A stretch of 64,000 nt of DNA from Paracoccus yeei ATCC BAA-599 (GTDB lineage: Bacteria > Pseudomonadota > Alphaproteobacteria > Rhodobacterales > Rhodobacteraceae), in contig NZ_JHWH01000022.1 in NCBI RefSeq assembly GCF_000622145.1, positions 25,061 to 89,060 of the forward strand. Direction: 5' to 3'. Below, one piece after another: positions 57,980 through 64,000 of the stretch. The number at the start of each line of letters is the position of its first letter. Position 1 is the stretch's first letter. A model generated the notes under the pieces. It did not search any database and was not told where the DNA came from. It saw nothing but the letters and a program-made list of their open reading frames with translations. A program made the translations under genes and the position numbers.

Positions 57980-58729
57980 TCAGCGGTCCTCGTCCTCGTC
58001 ATCCTCGCCCGCATCGGGCAGGTTGAAGAAGCTGTCGGCATCCAGGTCCTCGGCGGGCGCGGGCTTCTCCTCGTCGCGCGTCAGGCTGAAGTTCTCGAGC
58101 CCGGCGATCGAGGACGGCATCCGCGGCTCGTCCGGCATGGCGAGCGAGCTTTCGGTCGACAGCAGCTTGCGGCGCTCGTCGTCGGTCATGGCGCCGCCCT
58201 CGGCCGCCTTCTTCTTGGCCGCCTTCTGCACCGCGGCGTCAAGCTCGGTCTGCCGGCACAGGCCCAGCGCCACCGGGTCGATGGGTTGCATGTTCTGGAT
58301 GTTCCAGTGCGTCCGCTCGCGGATCGAGGCGATGGTGGGCTTGGTGGTGCCGACCAGCTTGGCGATCTGCGCATCGGCCAGTTCGGGGTGGAACTTCACC
58401 AGCCACAGGATGGCGTTCGGCCGGTCCTGGCGCTTGGACAGCGGCGTATAGCGGGGACCGCGGCGCTTCTCCTCGCCCTCGGCGGCGGGGTTGTGCTTGA
58501 GCTTGAGCTTGTAGCGCGGGTCCTTTTCGCCCTTGGCGATCTCGGACGCATCGAGCTGGTTCGAGGCGACCGGATCGAAGCCCTTGACGCCGGCGGCCAC
58601 GTCGCCGTCCGCGATGCCCTGGACCTCGAGCTCGTGCAGGCCGCAGAAATCGCCGATCTGCTTGAAGCTGAGCGTGGTATTGTCGACCAGCCAGACTGCG
58701 GTGGCCTTGGCCATCAGCGGCTTGTTCAT
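57980..58729 (-). CDS. trcR: Cell-cycle transcriptional regulator TrcR (DUF1013)
   Basis: 249 residues: MAKATAVWLVDNTTLSFKQI, GDFCGLHELEVQGIADGDVA, GPRYTPLSKRQDRPNAILWL and HPELADAQIAKLVGTTKPTI with IRERTHWNIQNMQPIDPVAL. The two helix-rich segments look DNA-binding. The tail is acidic (DAGEDDEDEDR). DUF1013/TrcR is an essential-type alphaproteobacterial cell-cycle protein. Its promoter shows a striking 16-bp palindrome over the -10. Confidence 0.9.
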   Translation of the reverse strand: MNKPLMAKATAVWLVDNTTLSFKQIGDFCGLHELEVQGIADGDVAAGVKGFDPVASNQLDASEIAKGEKDPRYKLKLKHNPAAEGEEKRRGPRYTPLSKRQDRPNAILWLVKFHPELADAQIAKLVGTTKPTIASIRERTHWNIQNMQPIDPVALGLCRQTELDAAVQKAAKKKAAEGGAMTDDERRKLLSTESSLAMPDEPRMPSSIAGLENFSLTRDEEKPAPAEDLDADSFFNLPDAGEDDEDEDR

Positions 58730-58809
58730 GACCTTCTCCTTGACAAATATCTTCTTCGGCCGGGAAAACGGCTGGTGGCGGGCGCCATTCCATTTTCAGG
58801 GGGGATTGA

Positions 58810-58843
58810 CGGCCTATATAGGCCGGGGCGGGTCCGGAATAAA
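58810..58843 (-). promoter_or_regulatory. trcR promoter with 16-bp palindrome over the -10
   Basis: CGGCCTATATAGGCCG (58810-58825) is a perfect palindrome. On the minus strand TTTATT (58843-58838), 17-bp spacer, TATATA (58820-58815) forms a promoter whose -10 is the palindrome centre, about 85 bp before the trcR start. Likely an operator for a repressor, or autoregulation. Confidence 0.6.
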
Positions 58844-58891
58844 GCCTGAATTTCGTGGCGGCGACCGGGGCGGCGGGCTAATCATGCCGGC

Positions 58892-59557
58892 ATGAGACCG
58901 CTGATCGTCCTTGCCGCCGCGCTGGCGGCCCTGGCCTGCCTGCCCGCCCTGGCCCAGACCGCGGCCCCGGATCTGGACCGACAGGACGTGGCCGGCCGGT
59001 TCGACCATTATGTCCTGTCGCTGAGCTGGTCGCCCGCCTGGTGCGCCCGCGAAGGCGCGGAAAGCGGCGCCCGGCAATGTGCGCCGGGCCGGCGGCTGGG
59101 CTTCACCGTCCATGGGCTGTGGCCGCAACACGAAACCGGCTGGCCGGCGGATTGCCCCTCGGCCCGGCCCGATCCCTCGCGGCGCGAGACGGCCGCGATG
59201 GCCGACCTGATGGGGTCAGGCGGGCTGGCCTGGTACCAGTGGAAAAAGCATGGCCGCTGCAGCGGGTTGCCGGCGCAGGACTATTTCGCCCTGACGCGCC
59301 GCGCCGCCGCGGCGATCCGCCTGCCGGAGACCCTGGCGCGCCTGCCGCGCGACATCACCGTGCCCGCAAGCGTGATCGAGGATGCCTTCATCGAGGCCAA
59401 TCCGGCCCTCCGCCGCGACGGGATCACCGTCACCTGCCGGAGCCGCTCCCTGCAAGAGATCCGCATCTGCCTGGACAAGGATCTGACGCCCCGCGCCTGC
59501 GGGCCGGATGCGCAACGGGATTGCAAGGGCAGCATCCTGATCCCGGCGCCGCGCTGA
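58892..59557 (+). CDS. Secreted ribonuclease T2
   Basis: 221 residues with a signal peptide (cleavage after LPALA, about residue 21). Both catalytic segments are present: CAS I LGFTVHGLWPQHETGWPADC and CAS II AWYQWKKHGRCSGLPAQDYF, with active-site His residues and Lys. Multiple Cys for disulfides. Degrades RNA in the periplasm or outside the cell. The acidic residue in CAS II (usually E in EWxKHG) is Gln here. Confidence 0.93.
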   Translation: MRPLIVLAAALAALACLPALAQTAAPDLDRQDVAGRFDHYVLSLSWSPAWCAREGAESGARQCAPGRRLGFTVHGLWPQHETGWPADCPSARPDPSRRETAAMADLMGSGGLAWYQWKKHGRCSGLPAQDYFALTRRAAAAIRLPETLARLPRDITVPASVIEDAFIEANPALRRDGITVTCRSRSLQEIRICLDKDLTPRACGPDAQRDCKGSILIPAPR

Positions 59558-59571
59558 CGGCACGCTCGGAT

Positions 59572-59603
59572 GCCTCCGGCGGGGATATTTTAGCAAGAAA
59601 GAA
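59572..59603 (+). repeat. Dispersed intergenic repeat, copy 2
   Basis: GCCTCCGGCGGGGATATTTT then AGCAAGAAAGAA. It lies 14 bp after the RNase T2 stop and forms an inverted pair with copy 3, 124 bp away. Confidence 0.8.
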
Positions 59604-59683
59604 GCCGTTAATCGAATCGCAAGGATTTGCTGGCAGCTTGAGGTTACGGAACAGGCGGGGACGCCGATGGCCGTCAAGGAAGA

Positions 59684-59740
59684 AGCCACACCCTAGCCCT
59701 TTGCTCCGGCGGGCGGGGTGTGTGCTTTTCTTTCTTGTCT
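59684..59740 (+). terminator. Intrinsic terminator, possibly of a small RNA or the RNase T2 transcript
   Basis: AGC/GCT and CACACCC / GGGTGTG pair (one bulged T), with inner CCC/GGG, followed by TTTCTTTCTT. A nine-codon frame ATGGCCGTCAAGGAAGAAGC at 59667 overlaps its left side, too short to call a gene. Confidence 0.6.
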
Positions 59741-59759
59741 AAATATCCCCGCCGGAGGC
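59728..59759 (-). repeat. Dispersed intergenic repeat, copy 3 (inverted relative to copy 2)
   Basis: On the minus strand GCCTCCGGCGGGGATATTTA then GACAAGAAAGAA, nearly identical to copy 2. It precedes the end of the quinone oxidoreductase gene. Confidence 0.8.
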
Positions 59760-59787
59760 ACCGGGCCGCGCTGCCAGGCCCGCCCTC

Positions 59788-60780
59788 TCAATCCTCGGGC
59801 GCCACCTGCAACAGGATCTTGCCGACATGGGTGCTGGATTCCATGTGGCGATGGGCGGCAACGGCCTCGTCCAGAGCATAGGTGCTGTCGATCAGCGGCC
59901 GGACCGCACCCGCCTCGACCAGGGGCCAGAGCGCGCGGCACAGCGCCTCGGCGATGCGGGCCTTGGCGGCGTCGGATTGCGGCCGCAGGGTCGATCCCGT
60001 CACCGTCAGCCGCCGGGTCATGACCGGGGCAAAGTTGATCGCGGCCTTGGGCCCGCCCAGGAAGGCGATGAAGACCAGCCGCCCGTCGTCGGCCAGCGCC
60101 TTGAGGTTGCGCGCGATGTAATCGCCCCCCACCATGTCCAGGATCAGGTCGGCCCCGCCCGTCCGCTGCAGGACGGCCACGAAGTCCTCCTCGCGATAGT
60201 TGACGGGCTGGGCGCCCAGGCCCGCGATGGCGGCGCATTTCGGGTCCGAGCCGGCTGTGGCCCAGACCCGGGCGCCCAGCGCCCGCGCGATCTGGATCGC
60301 CATGGTGCCGATGCCCGACGACCCGCCATGGACCAGGAAGCGTTCGCCGGCGCGAAGGCCGCCGCGCTCGACCACGTTGGACCAGACGGTGAAGGCGGTT
60401 TCCGGCAGGGCCGCGGCCTCGCGCAGGGACAGGCCCTCGGGGATGGGCAGCGCGTGATCGGCGCAGCACAGCGCGTATTCGGCATAGCCTCCGCCCGGCA
60501 GCAGGGCGCAGACCCGCTCGCCCGGCTTCCAGCGGGTGACGCCCGGGCCGACCGCGGCCACCACGCCCGCGCATTCCAGGCCCGGCAGGTCCGAGGCCCC
60601 GGGCGGCGGCGCATAGGCGCCGGCGCGTTGCAGCACGTCGGGGCGGTTCACTCCGGCCCAGGCCACCCGGATCAGGATCTGGCCGTGGCCCGCGACAGGA
60701 ACCGGGCGGCGCGCGAGCTTGAGCACATCGGCATCGCCCGGGGCGGTGATCTCGACCGCCCGCATCAGGTCGGGGATCAT
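59788..60780 (-). CDS. NAD(P)H:quinone oxidoreductase, MDR family (PIG3-like)
   Basis: 330 residues. MRAVEITAPGDADVLKLARR, VAWAGVNRPDVLQRAGAYAP, PPGASDLPGLECAGVVAAVG, and the NADPH-binding FLVHGGSSGIGTMAIQIARA (GGSSGIG of the PIG3/TP53I3 subgroup). No zinc-ligand cysteines. Probably reduces quinones or electrophilic carbonyls. ATG at 60780 overlaps the coq9-family stop by ATGA, so it is translated with that gene; this suggests a ubiquinone-related setting. Confidence 0.92.
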   Translation of the reverse strand: MIPDLMRAVEITAPGDADVLKLARRPVPVAGHGQILIRVAWAGVNRPDVLQRAGAYAPPPGASDLPGLECAGVVAAVGPGVTRWKPGERVCALLPGGGYAEYALCCADHALPIPEGLSLREAAALPETAFTVWSNVVERGGLRAGERFLVHGGSSGIGTMAIQIARALGARVWATAGSDPKCAAIAGLGAQPVNYREEDFVAVLQRTGGADLILDMVGGDYIARNLKALADDGRLVFIAFLGGPKAAINFAPVMTRRLTVTGSTLRPQSDAAKARIAEALCRALWPLVEAGAVRPLIDSTYALDEAVAAHRHMESSTHVGKILLQVAPED

Positions 60781-61463
60781 GCGTCGGCCCCGCCCGGCGC
60801 GGGCCTGGGGGGGCGGCCCGTTCCGCCCGGCGCAGTGCGCGGGCCGGGCGCCCGGATCCAGCCGGTCGCCAGCCCCGTCAGGGTCGAGACGCCGGGAATC
60901 GCCCGCAGCCGGCCCTTCAGCTTCTCGAACTGCATCACCCCGTCGATCCGGCGCTCCAGGAAGGCGCGCGTCGCGCCCATGTCCGGCGTCTCGTCGCCCA
61001 GCCAGTACAGCACGGTCGCGCCATAGACCGCGGACAGGGTCGCGCGCTTGGAATACCAGTTCACGTCGTCGGACTGGTCGCCCAGCCCCTCCCACACCGT
61101 GTCGGCGGTTTCCCACAGCAGCCGCGCGCCCAGGGCGGCGTGCTGGGGCAGCGCCAGGACCACGGCGCCGGCGCGGGCCATCTCGCGGTCGGACAGCGCC
61201 AGGCGGTGCATCACCGCGTCCAGGATGCGGTCGCGGAAGCGGCCCTGCGGCGGGTGCCGGTCCAGCCAGTCGCGCAGCTCCTGGTCGCCGCGCCGGTGAT
61301 AGGCGGCCGCCAGGTCCGCGCCCCCCCGCGGCAGCAGCACCCGCGCCATCTGCACCGACATCCCCAGGTCGCGCGCGCCCGCCGCCACGGCCTTGTCGTT
61401 CATGCCTTCGAAGACGACATGGTTCAGCGCCGCGTCGATCAGCTTTTCCCGTTCGCTCGTCAT
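60777..61463 (-). CDS. COQ9 family protein (ubiquinone biosynthesis)
   Basis: 228 residues. An N-terminal TetR-like helical part EREKLIDAALNHVVFEGMND, then RFRDRILDAVMHRLALSDRE, ALPQHAALGARLLWETADTV, and the COQ9 core DVNWYSKRATLSAVYGATVL with YWLGDETPDMGATRAFLERR. COQ9 is a lipid-binding partner of Coq7 in ubiquinone synthesis. Divergent from rpsU, the arrangement after which the bacterial family (rpsU-divergently transcribed) was named. The Pro/Gly-rich tail is probably disordered. Confidence 0.93.
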   Translation of the reverse strand: MTSEREKLIDAALNHVVFEGMNDKAVAAGARDLGMSVQMARVLLPRGGADLAAAYHRRGDQELRDWLDRHPPQGRFRDRILDAVMHRLALSDREMARAGAVVLALPQHAALGARLLWETADTVWEGLGDQSDDVNWYSKRATLSAVYGATVLYWLGDETPDMGATRAFLERRIDGVMQFEKLKGRLRAIPGVSTLTGLATGWIRAPGPRTAPGGTGRPPRPAPGGADA

Positions 61464-61490
61464 GGCTTTTCCCCGTCTTGCCGGAATTTC

Positions 61491-61519
61491 TGGACAAACG
61501 CGATTCGCCTTGCTAGAAG
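61491..61519 (+). promoter_or_regulatory. rpsU promoter
   Basis: TGGACA (61491-61496), 17-bp spacer, TAGAAG (61514-61519), a good match to the alphaproteobacterial housekeeping pattern, 54 bp before the rpsU ATG. A strong ribosome site AGGAAGGTGG follows at 61553-61562. Confidence 0.7.
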
Positions 61520-61572
61520 GCCGCGTCCTGCAATTCAGCTCAACTTTAACCTAGGAAGGTGGTGACAACCAC

Positions 61573-61779
61573 ATGCAGGTAAGTGTTCGCGACAACAACG
61601 TCGAACAGGCGCTTCGTGCTCTGAAGAAGAAACTTCAGCGCGAAGGGGTGTTTCGGGAAATGAAGCTCAAGCAGCATTTCGAGAAGCCCTCGGTCAAGAA
61701 GGCCCGTGAAAAGGCCGAGGCCGTTCGCCGCGCCCGCAAGCTGGCCCGTAAAAAGGCCCAACGCGAAGGCGCGCTGTAA
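61573..61779 (+). CDS. rpsU: 30S ribosomal protein S21
   Basis: 68 residues: [40 protein letters not shown], then a very basic [20 protein letters not shown] tail. S21 binds near the anti-Shine-Dalgarno end of 16S rRNA and aids initiation. Own promoter and terminator, so it is monocistronic. Confidence 0.97.
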   Translation: MQVSVRDNNVEQALRALKKKLQREGVFREMKLKQHFEKPSVKKAREKAEAVRRARKLARKKAQREGAL

Positions 61780-61802
61780 GACGAGCGGCACGTTCGTTTT
61801 CC

Positions 61803-61830
61803 GAAAACCCCTGCTCCGGCGGGGGTTTTC
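61803..61830 (+). terminator. Intrinsic terminator of rpsU
   Basis: GAAAACCCC / GGGGTTTTC with a 10-nt loop, then TTTT. It lies between rpsU and the convergent Lrp gene and also has A-rich symmetry for the minus strand. Confidence 0.9.
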
Positions 61831-61841
61831 TTTTGCCCGGC

Positions 61842-62303
61842 TCAGACCGGCAGCGCCGTCGTCTGCGCCACCGTCTTCAGCGAGAACGAGCTGTGCATCT
61901 GCTGGACCCCCGGCAACTTGGCCAGCCGCTGGCGATGGATGCGGGCGAAATCGTCGGTGTCCTTGGCCACGACCTTCAGCAGGTAGTCGGCCGATCCCGC
62001 CATCAGATGGCATTCCAGCACGTCGGGGATCTGGCGCACGGCGCGCTCGAACGCATCCAGCAGCTCGTCCGCCTGGCCCGACAGGGTGATCTCGACAAAG
62101 ACGGTGGTCGGGCGCTCCAGCTTGCGCGCGTCCAGCAGCGCGACATAGCCCCGGATCAGGCCGGTCTCCTCAAGCCGCTGCACGCGGCGGTGGCAGGCGC
62201 TGGCCGACAGCGCGACCTCGGCCGCCAGTTCCGCATTGGTGATGCGGCCGTTGCGCTGCAGCACCGCCAGGATGCGCCGGTCGGTCGGGTCAAGCTCGAT
62301 CAT
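61842..62303 (-). CDS. Lrp/AsnC family transcriptional regulator
   Basis: 153 residues. HTH: ELDPTDRRILAVLQRNGRIT and LAAEVALSASACHRRVQRLE. RAM domain: RQIPDVLECHLMAGSADYLL and QQMHSSFSLKTV. Distinct from the island pair lrp1/lrp2 (they read LSPSPC where this has LSASAC). Targets unknown. Followed on the same strand, upstream, by mscL 21 bp away; cotranscription is possible. Confidence 0.93.
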   Translation of the reverse strand: MIELDPTDRRILAVLQRNGRITNAELAAEVALSASACHRRVQRLEETGLIRGYVALLDARKLERPTTVFVEITLSGQADELLDAFERAVRQIPDVLECHLMAGSADYLLKVVAKDTDDFARIHRQRLAKLPGVQQMHSSFSLKTVAQTTALPV

Positions 62304-62324
62304 GACGCATCCCCTGGCATGGGC

Positions 62325-62759
62325 TCAGGCGCGCAGGCCACGCAGCTCGTCGCGGATCTGCATCAGCAGCTCTTCCTGCGTCGGGCCTGCGGGGGCGGCC
62401 TCGGCCTCTTTCTTGCGCACGGCGGTGCTCTGGATCTTGTTCACCGCCTTGACCAGCAGGAACACCGCCCAGGCGATGATGAGGAAGTTGATGATCGCCG
62501 ACAGGAACGAGCCATAGGCAAAGACCGAGGCGCCGGAATCGCGCGCGGCGGCCAGGCTCGCGCCCTCGGGGACGGTGCCCTTCAGGACCAGGTAATGGCC
62601 GCTGAAATCGGTGCCGCCGGTCAAAAGGCCGATGATCGGGTTGATCAGGTCGGCCACCAGCGAATTGACGATGGCGGTAAAGGCGGCGCCGATGATGATG
62701 CCGACGGCCAGATCCACGACATTGCCGCGGGCGATGAATTCCTTGAATTCCTTGAACAT
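62325..62759 (-). CDS. mscL: Large-conductance mechanosensitive channel MscL
   Basis: 144 residues. [20 protein letters not shown] is the conserved TM1 gate, [20 protein letters not shown] follows, then a periplasmic loop, TM2 ([20 protein letters not shown]) and the cytoplasmic helix [24 protein letters not shown] bundle. Opens under membrane tension to release solutes during hypo-osmotic shock. Confidence 0.97.
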   Translation of the reverse strand: MFKEFKEFIARGNVVDLAVGIIIGAAFTAIVNSLVADLINPIIGLLTGGTDFSGHYLVLKGTVPEGASLAAARDSGASVFAYGSFLSAIINFLIIAWAVFLLVKAVNKIQSTAVRKKEAEAAPAGPTQEELLMQIRDELRGLRA

Positions 62760-62840
62760 GGACTTACCTTTCCTGTCGCACGTGGGGCGATCTTGCCCAT
62801 AGAGTCCCCCGGAATCCAGCCCAGACAGTCAGGACATGCC

Positions 62841-63539
62841 ATGACCGACCTTGCCGATTTCCCGATCACCCGCCGCTGGCCGCCCGTCCGCCCCGATGTG
62901 ATCCAGCTTTACACGCTGAACACGCCGAACGGCATCAAGACCTCGGTCATGCTGGAAGAATGCGGGCTGGACTACGACGCGCACCGCATTTCCATCACCG
63001 ATCCCGAAGATCAGATGACGCCCGAGTTCCTGTCGCTGAACCCCAACAACAAGATCCCGGCGATGATCGACCCGAACGGCCCGGGCGGCCAGCCCATCGG
63101 CATCTTCGAGACCGGCGCGATCCTGATCTATCTGGGCGACAAGACCGGCCAGTTCCTGCCCGCCTCGGGCGCGGCGCGCTATCACACGATCCAGTGGCTG
63201 ATGTGGCAGATGGGCGGCCTGGGCCCGATGCTGGGCCAGGTCGGCTTCTTCCACCGCTACAAGGGCAAGGAAATCGAGGATCCGCGCCCCCGCACCCGCT
63301 ATTACACCGAGGCGCGGCGCCTGCTGGGCGTGCTCGACCGCCAGCTCGAGGGGCGCGACTGGGTCACCGGCGCCTACTCCATCGCCGACATGGCCATCGC
63401 CCCCTGGCTGCGCACCGTGCGCGTGAACTACGAGGCCGAGGCGGAAACCGGCATGGACGGCTTGGCCAATGTGCAGGCCTACCTGGAGCGCTTCCTCGCC
63501 CGCCCGGCCGTGCAGCGCGGCATCGAGGTCGGCGCCTGA
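62841..63539 (+). CDS. Glutathione S-transferase, Nu-class (YfcG/YghU-like)
   Basis: 232 residues. The N-terminal thioredoxin-like domain shows LYTLNTPNGIKTSVMLEECG (NTPNG replaces a catalytic Tyr/Ser/Cys, as in YfcG/YghU), LNPNNKIPAMIDPNGPGGQP and FETGAILIYLGDKTG (ET contacts glutathione). The C-terminal helical domain includes VTGAYSIADMAIAPWLRTVR. YfcG-type enzymes are glutathione-dependent disulfide-bond reductases. ATG at 62841 chosen by family start; divergent from mscL. The IS110 element follows immediately. Confidence 0.92.
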   Translation: MTDLADFPITRRWPPVRPDVIQLYTLNTPNGIKTSVMLEECGLDYDAHRISITDPEDQMTPEFLSLNPNNKIPAMIDPNGPGGQPIGIFETGAILIYLGDKTGQFLPASGAARYHTIQWLMWQMGGLGPMLGQVGFFHRYKGKEIEDPRPRTRYYTEARRLLGVLDRQLEGRDWVTGAYSIADMAIAPWLRTVRVNYEAEAETGMDGLANVQAYLERFLARPAVQRGIEVGA

Positions 63540-64000
63540 ATCGCTGTTGGACTCATCGCAGCACACGCATTGCGCGAGCTTGACTCCAATATGCGAATCC
63601 TGTCGTATAAGGGAGCCACTTAGGAAGAGTGCCGATTGTAACAAATCTGGCTGTCTTCCTGTGCCGCTTGGCTCTGATGATGTGACCGCCCCCCCGACGG
63701 CTTCGCTGTGCCAGGGTGGGTCTGGGACGATCCACAGAGGGGAGAGGTCATGTCGGAGATTACCACGATCGGGCTCGATCTTGCGAAGCATGTGTTTCAG
63801 CTTCACGGGGCCGACGCTTCTGGGCGAGCGGTGCTGCGCAAGAAGCTTCGGCGGGACCAGGTGCTGGCGTTCTTCAGCCAGCTACCATCCTGCGTCGTCG
63901 TGATGGAGGCGTGCGGTGGCGCCCATTTCTGGGGTCGTGAGATCGGGAAGCTGGGCCATGAGGTGCGGCTCATCCCGCCGGCCTATGTGAAGCCCTTTGT
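63540..64000 (+). mobile_element. IS110-family insertion sequence (left part; boundaries not resolved)
   Basis: The right edge of the window cuts through an IS110-family element. Its left end lies somewhere between the GST stop (63539) and the transposase start (63750); this 210-bp stretch holds no gene. IS110 elements usually lack clear terminal inverted repeats and target duplications, so the end cannot be fixed from one side. The pre-transposase leader (about 63600-63749) is where members of the IS110 group encode a guide (bridge) RNA. Confidence 0.75.
63750..64000 (+). CDS. IS110-family transposase/recombinase (partial, N-terminus)
   Basis: First 83 codons of a DEDD recombinase: MSEITTIGLDLAKHVFQLHG with the first catalytic Asp, and VVMEACGGAHFWGREIGKLG with the Glu, ending in RLIPPAYVKPF at the window edge. 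ATG at 63750 follows GGGGAGAGG. The expected second Asp pair and C-terminal Tnp20-type serine domain lie outside. The reading frame is intact as far as seen. Confidence 0.93.
   Translation, partial: MSEITTIGLDLAKHVFQLHGADASGRAVLRKKLRRDQVLAFFSQLPSCVVVMEACGGAHFWGREIGKLGHEVRLIPPAYVKPF

Noticed and set aside
59667..59696. Nine-codon frame MAVKEEATP upstream of the terminator at 59684
   Set aside because: Too short, overlaps the terminator stem and has only a weak ribosome site; not supported as a leader peptide.
1..64000. tRNA, rRNA, CRISPR array, prophage or secretion-system gene cluster
   Set aside because: No cloverleaf with a T-loop consensus, no ribosomal RNA blocks, no regularly spaced repeats, and no capsid/portal/terminase or secretion ATPase genes were seen on either strand by eye.

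Overview
The window is a GC-rich alphaproteobacterial chromosome segment, most likely from Paracoccus or a close Rhodobacteraceae relative. Evidence: ethylmalonyl-CoA pathway genes (ecm, ccr), a MipZ-type division ATPase, the cell-cycle protein TrcR (DUF1013), a COQ9-family gene divergent from rpsU, a cysteine-free L31, a DUF1127 protein and an IS110-family element at the right edge. No rRNA, tRNA, CRISPR array or prophage was recognised.

Layout: 0-5.3 kb holds a DJ-1 fragment, an RND efflux pair and mipZ. 5.4-6.0 kb holds a three-gene micro-operon of unknown function behind a palindromic operator. 6.1-11.3 kb is a translation and protein-targeting block on the minus strand (ffh, GNAT, chorismate mutase, rpsP-rimM-membrane protein-trmD-rplS-rpmE). 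ecm (11.5-13.5 kb, minus) and ccr (32.4-33.7 kb, plus) are divergent but separated by about 19 kb of accessory genes. This island carries FAD amine/hydroxyacid oxidoreductases, a class III aminotransferase, two HAD-like enzymes, a cupin, two Lrp regulators, a LysR regulator, an MFS transporter, a succinate-semialdehyde dehydrogenase, a tartrate-dehydrogenase-like enzyme and an esterase. It also holds three decayed genes: a SnoaL-like protein, a GlxA/AraC regulator and a dimethylglycine/sarcosine dehydrogenase. The rest is mostly core: DedA, dsbB, gyrA, smpB, sseA, an aromatic aminotransferase, an OmpA-family envelope protein, ubiA, rsmE, prmA, msrA, an aldehyde dehydrogenase, trcR, RNase T2, coq9, rpsU, mscL and a GST. 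A shikimate/quinate-type module (41.5-45.0 kb) sits inside it.

The most informative non-coding signals are shared operators. A 37-bp block recurs upstream of the lrp1 and HAD2/cupin/oxidase transcription units (28/37 identical), with a related 15-bp site before the island's MFS gene, so the island looks like one regulon. A different 40-bp block (32/40 identical) lies at matching distances upstream of the shikimate-dehydrogenase-like gene and its transporter, centred on a perfect TAACAT-N-ATGTTA palindrome, and probably marks the adjacent LysR regulon. ecm and ccr share a 13-base promoter motif. All functions are inferred from sequence features and family knowledge read by eye; no database search was run.
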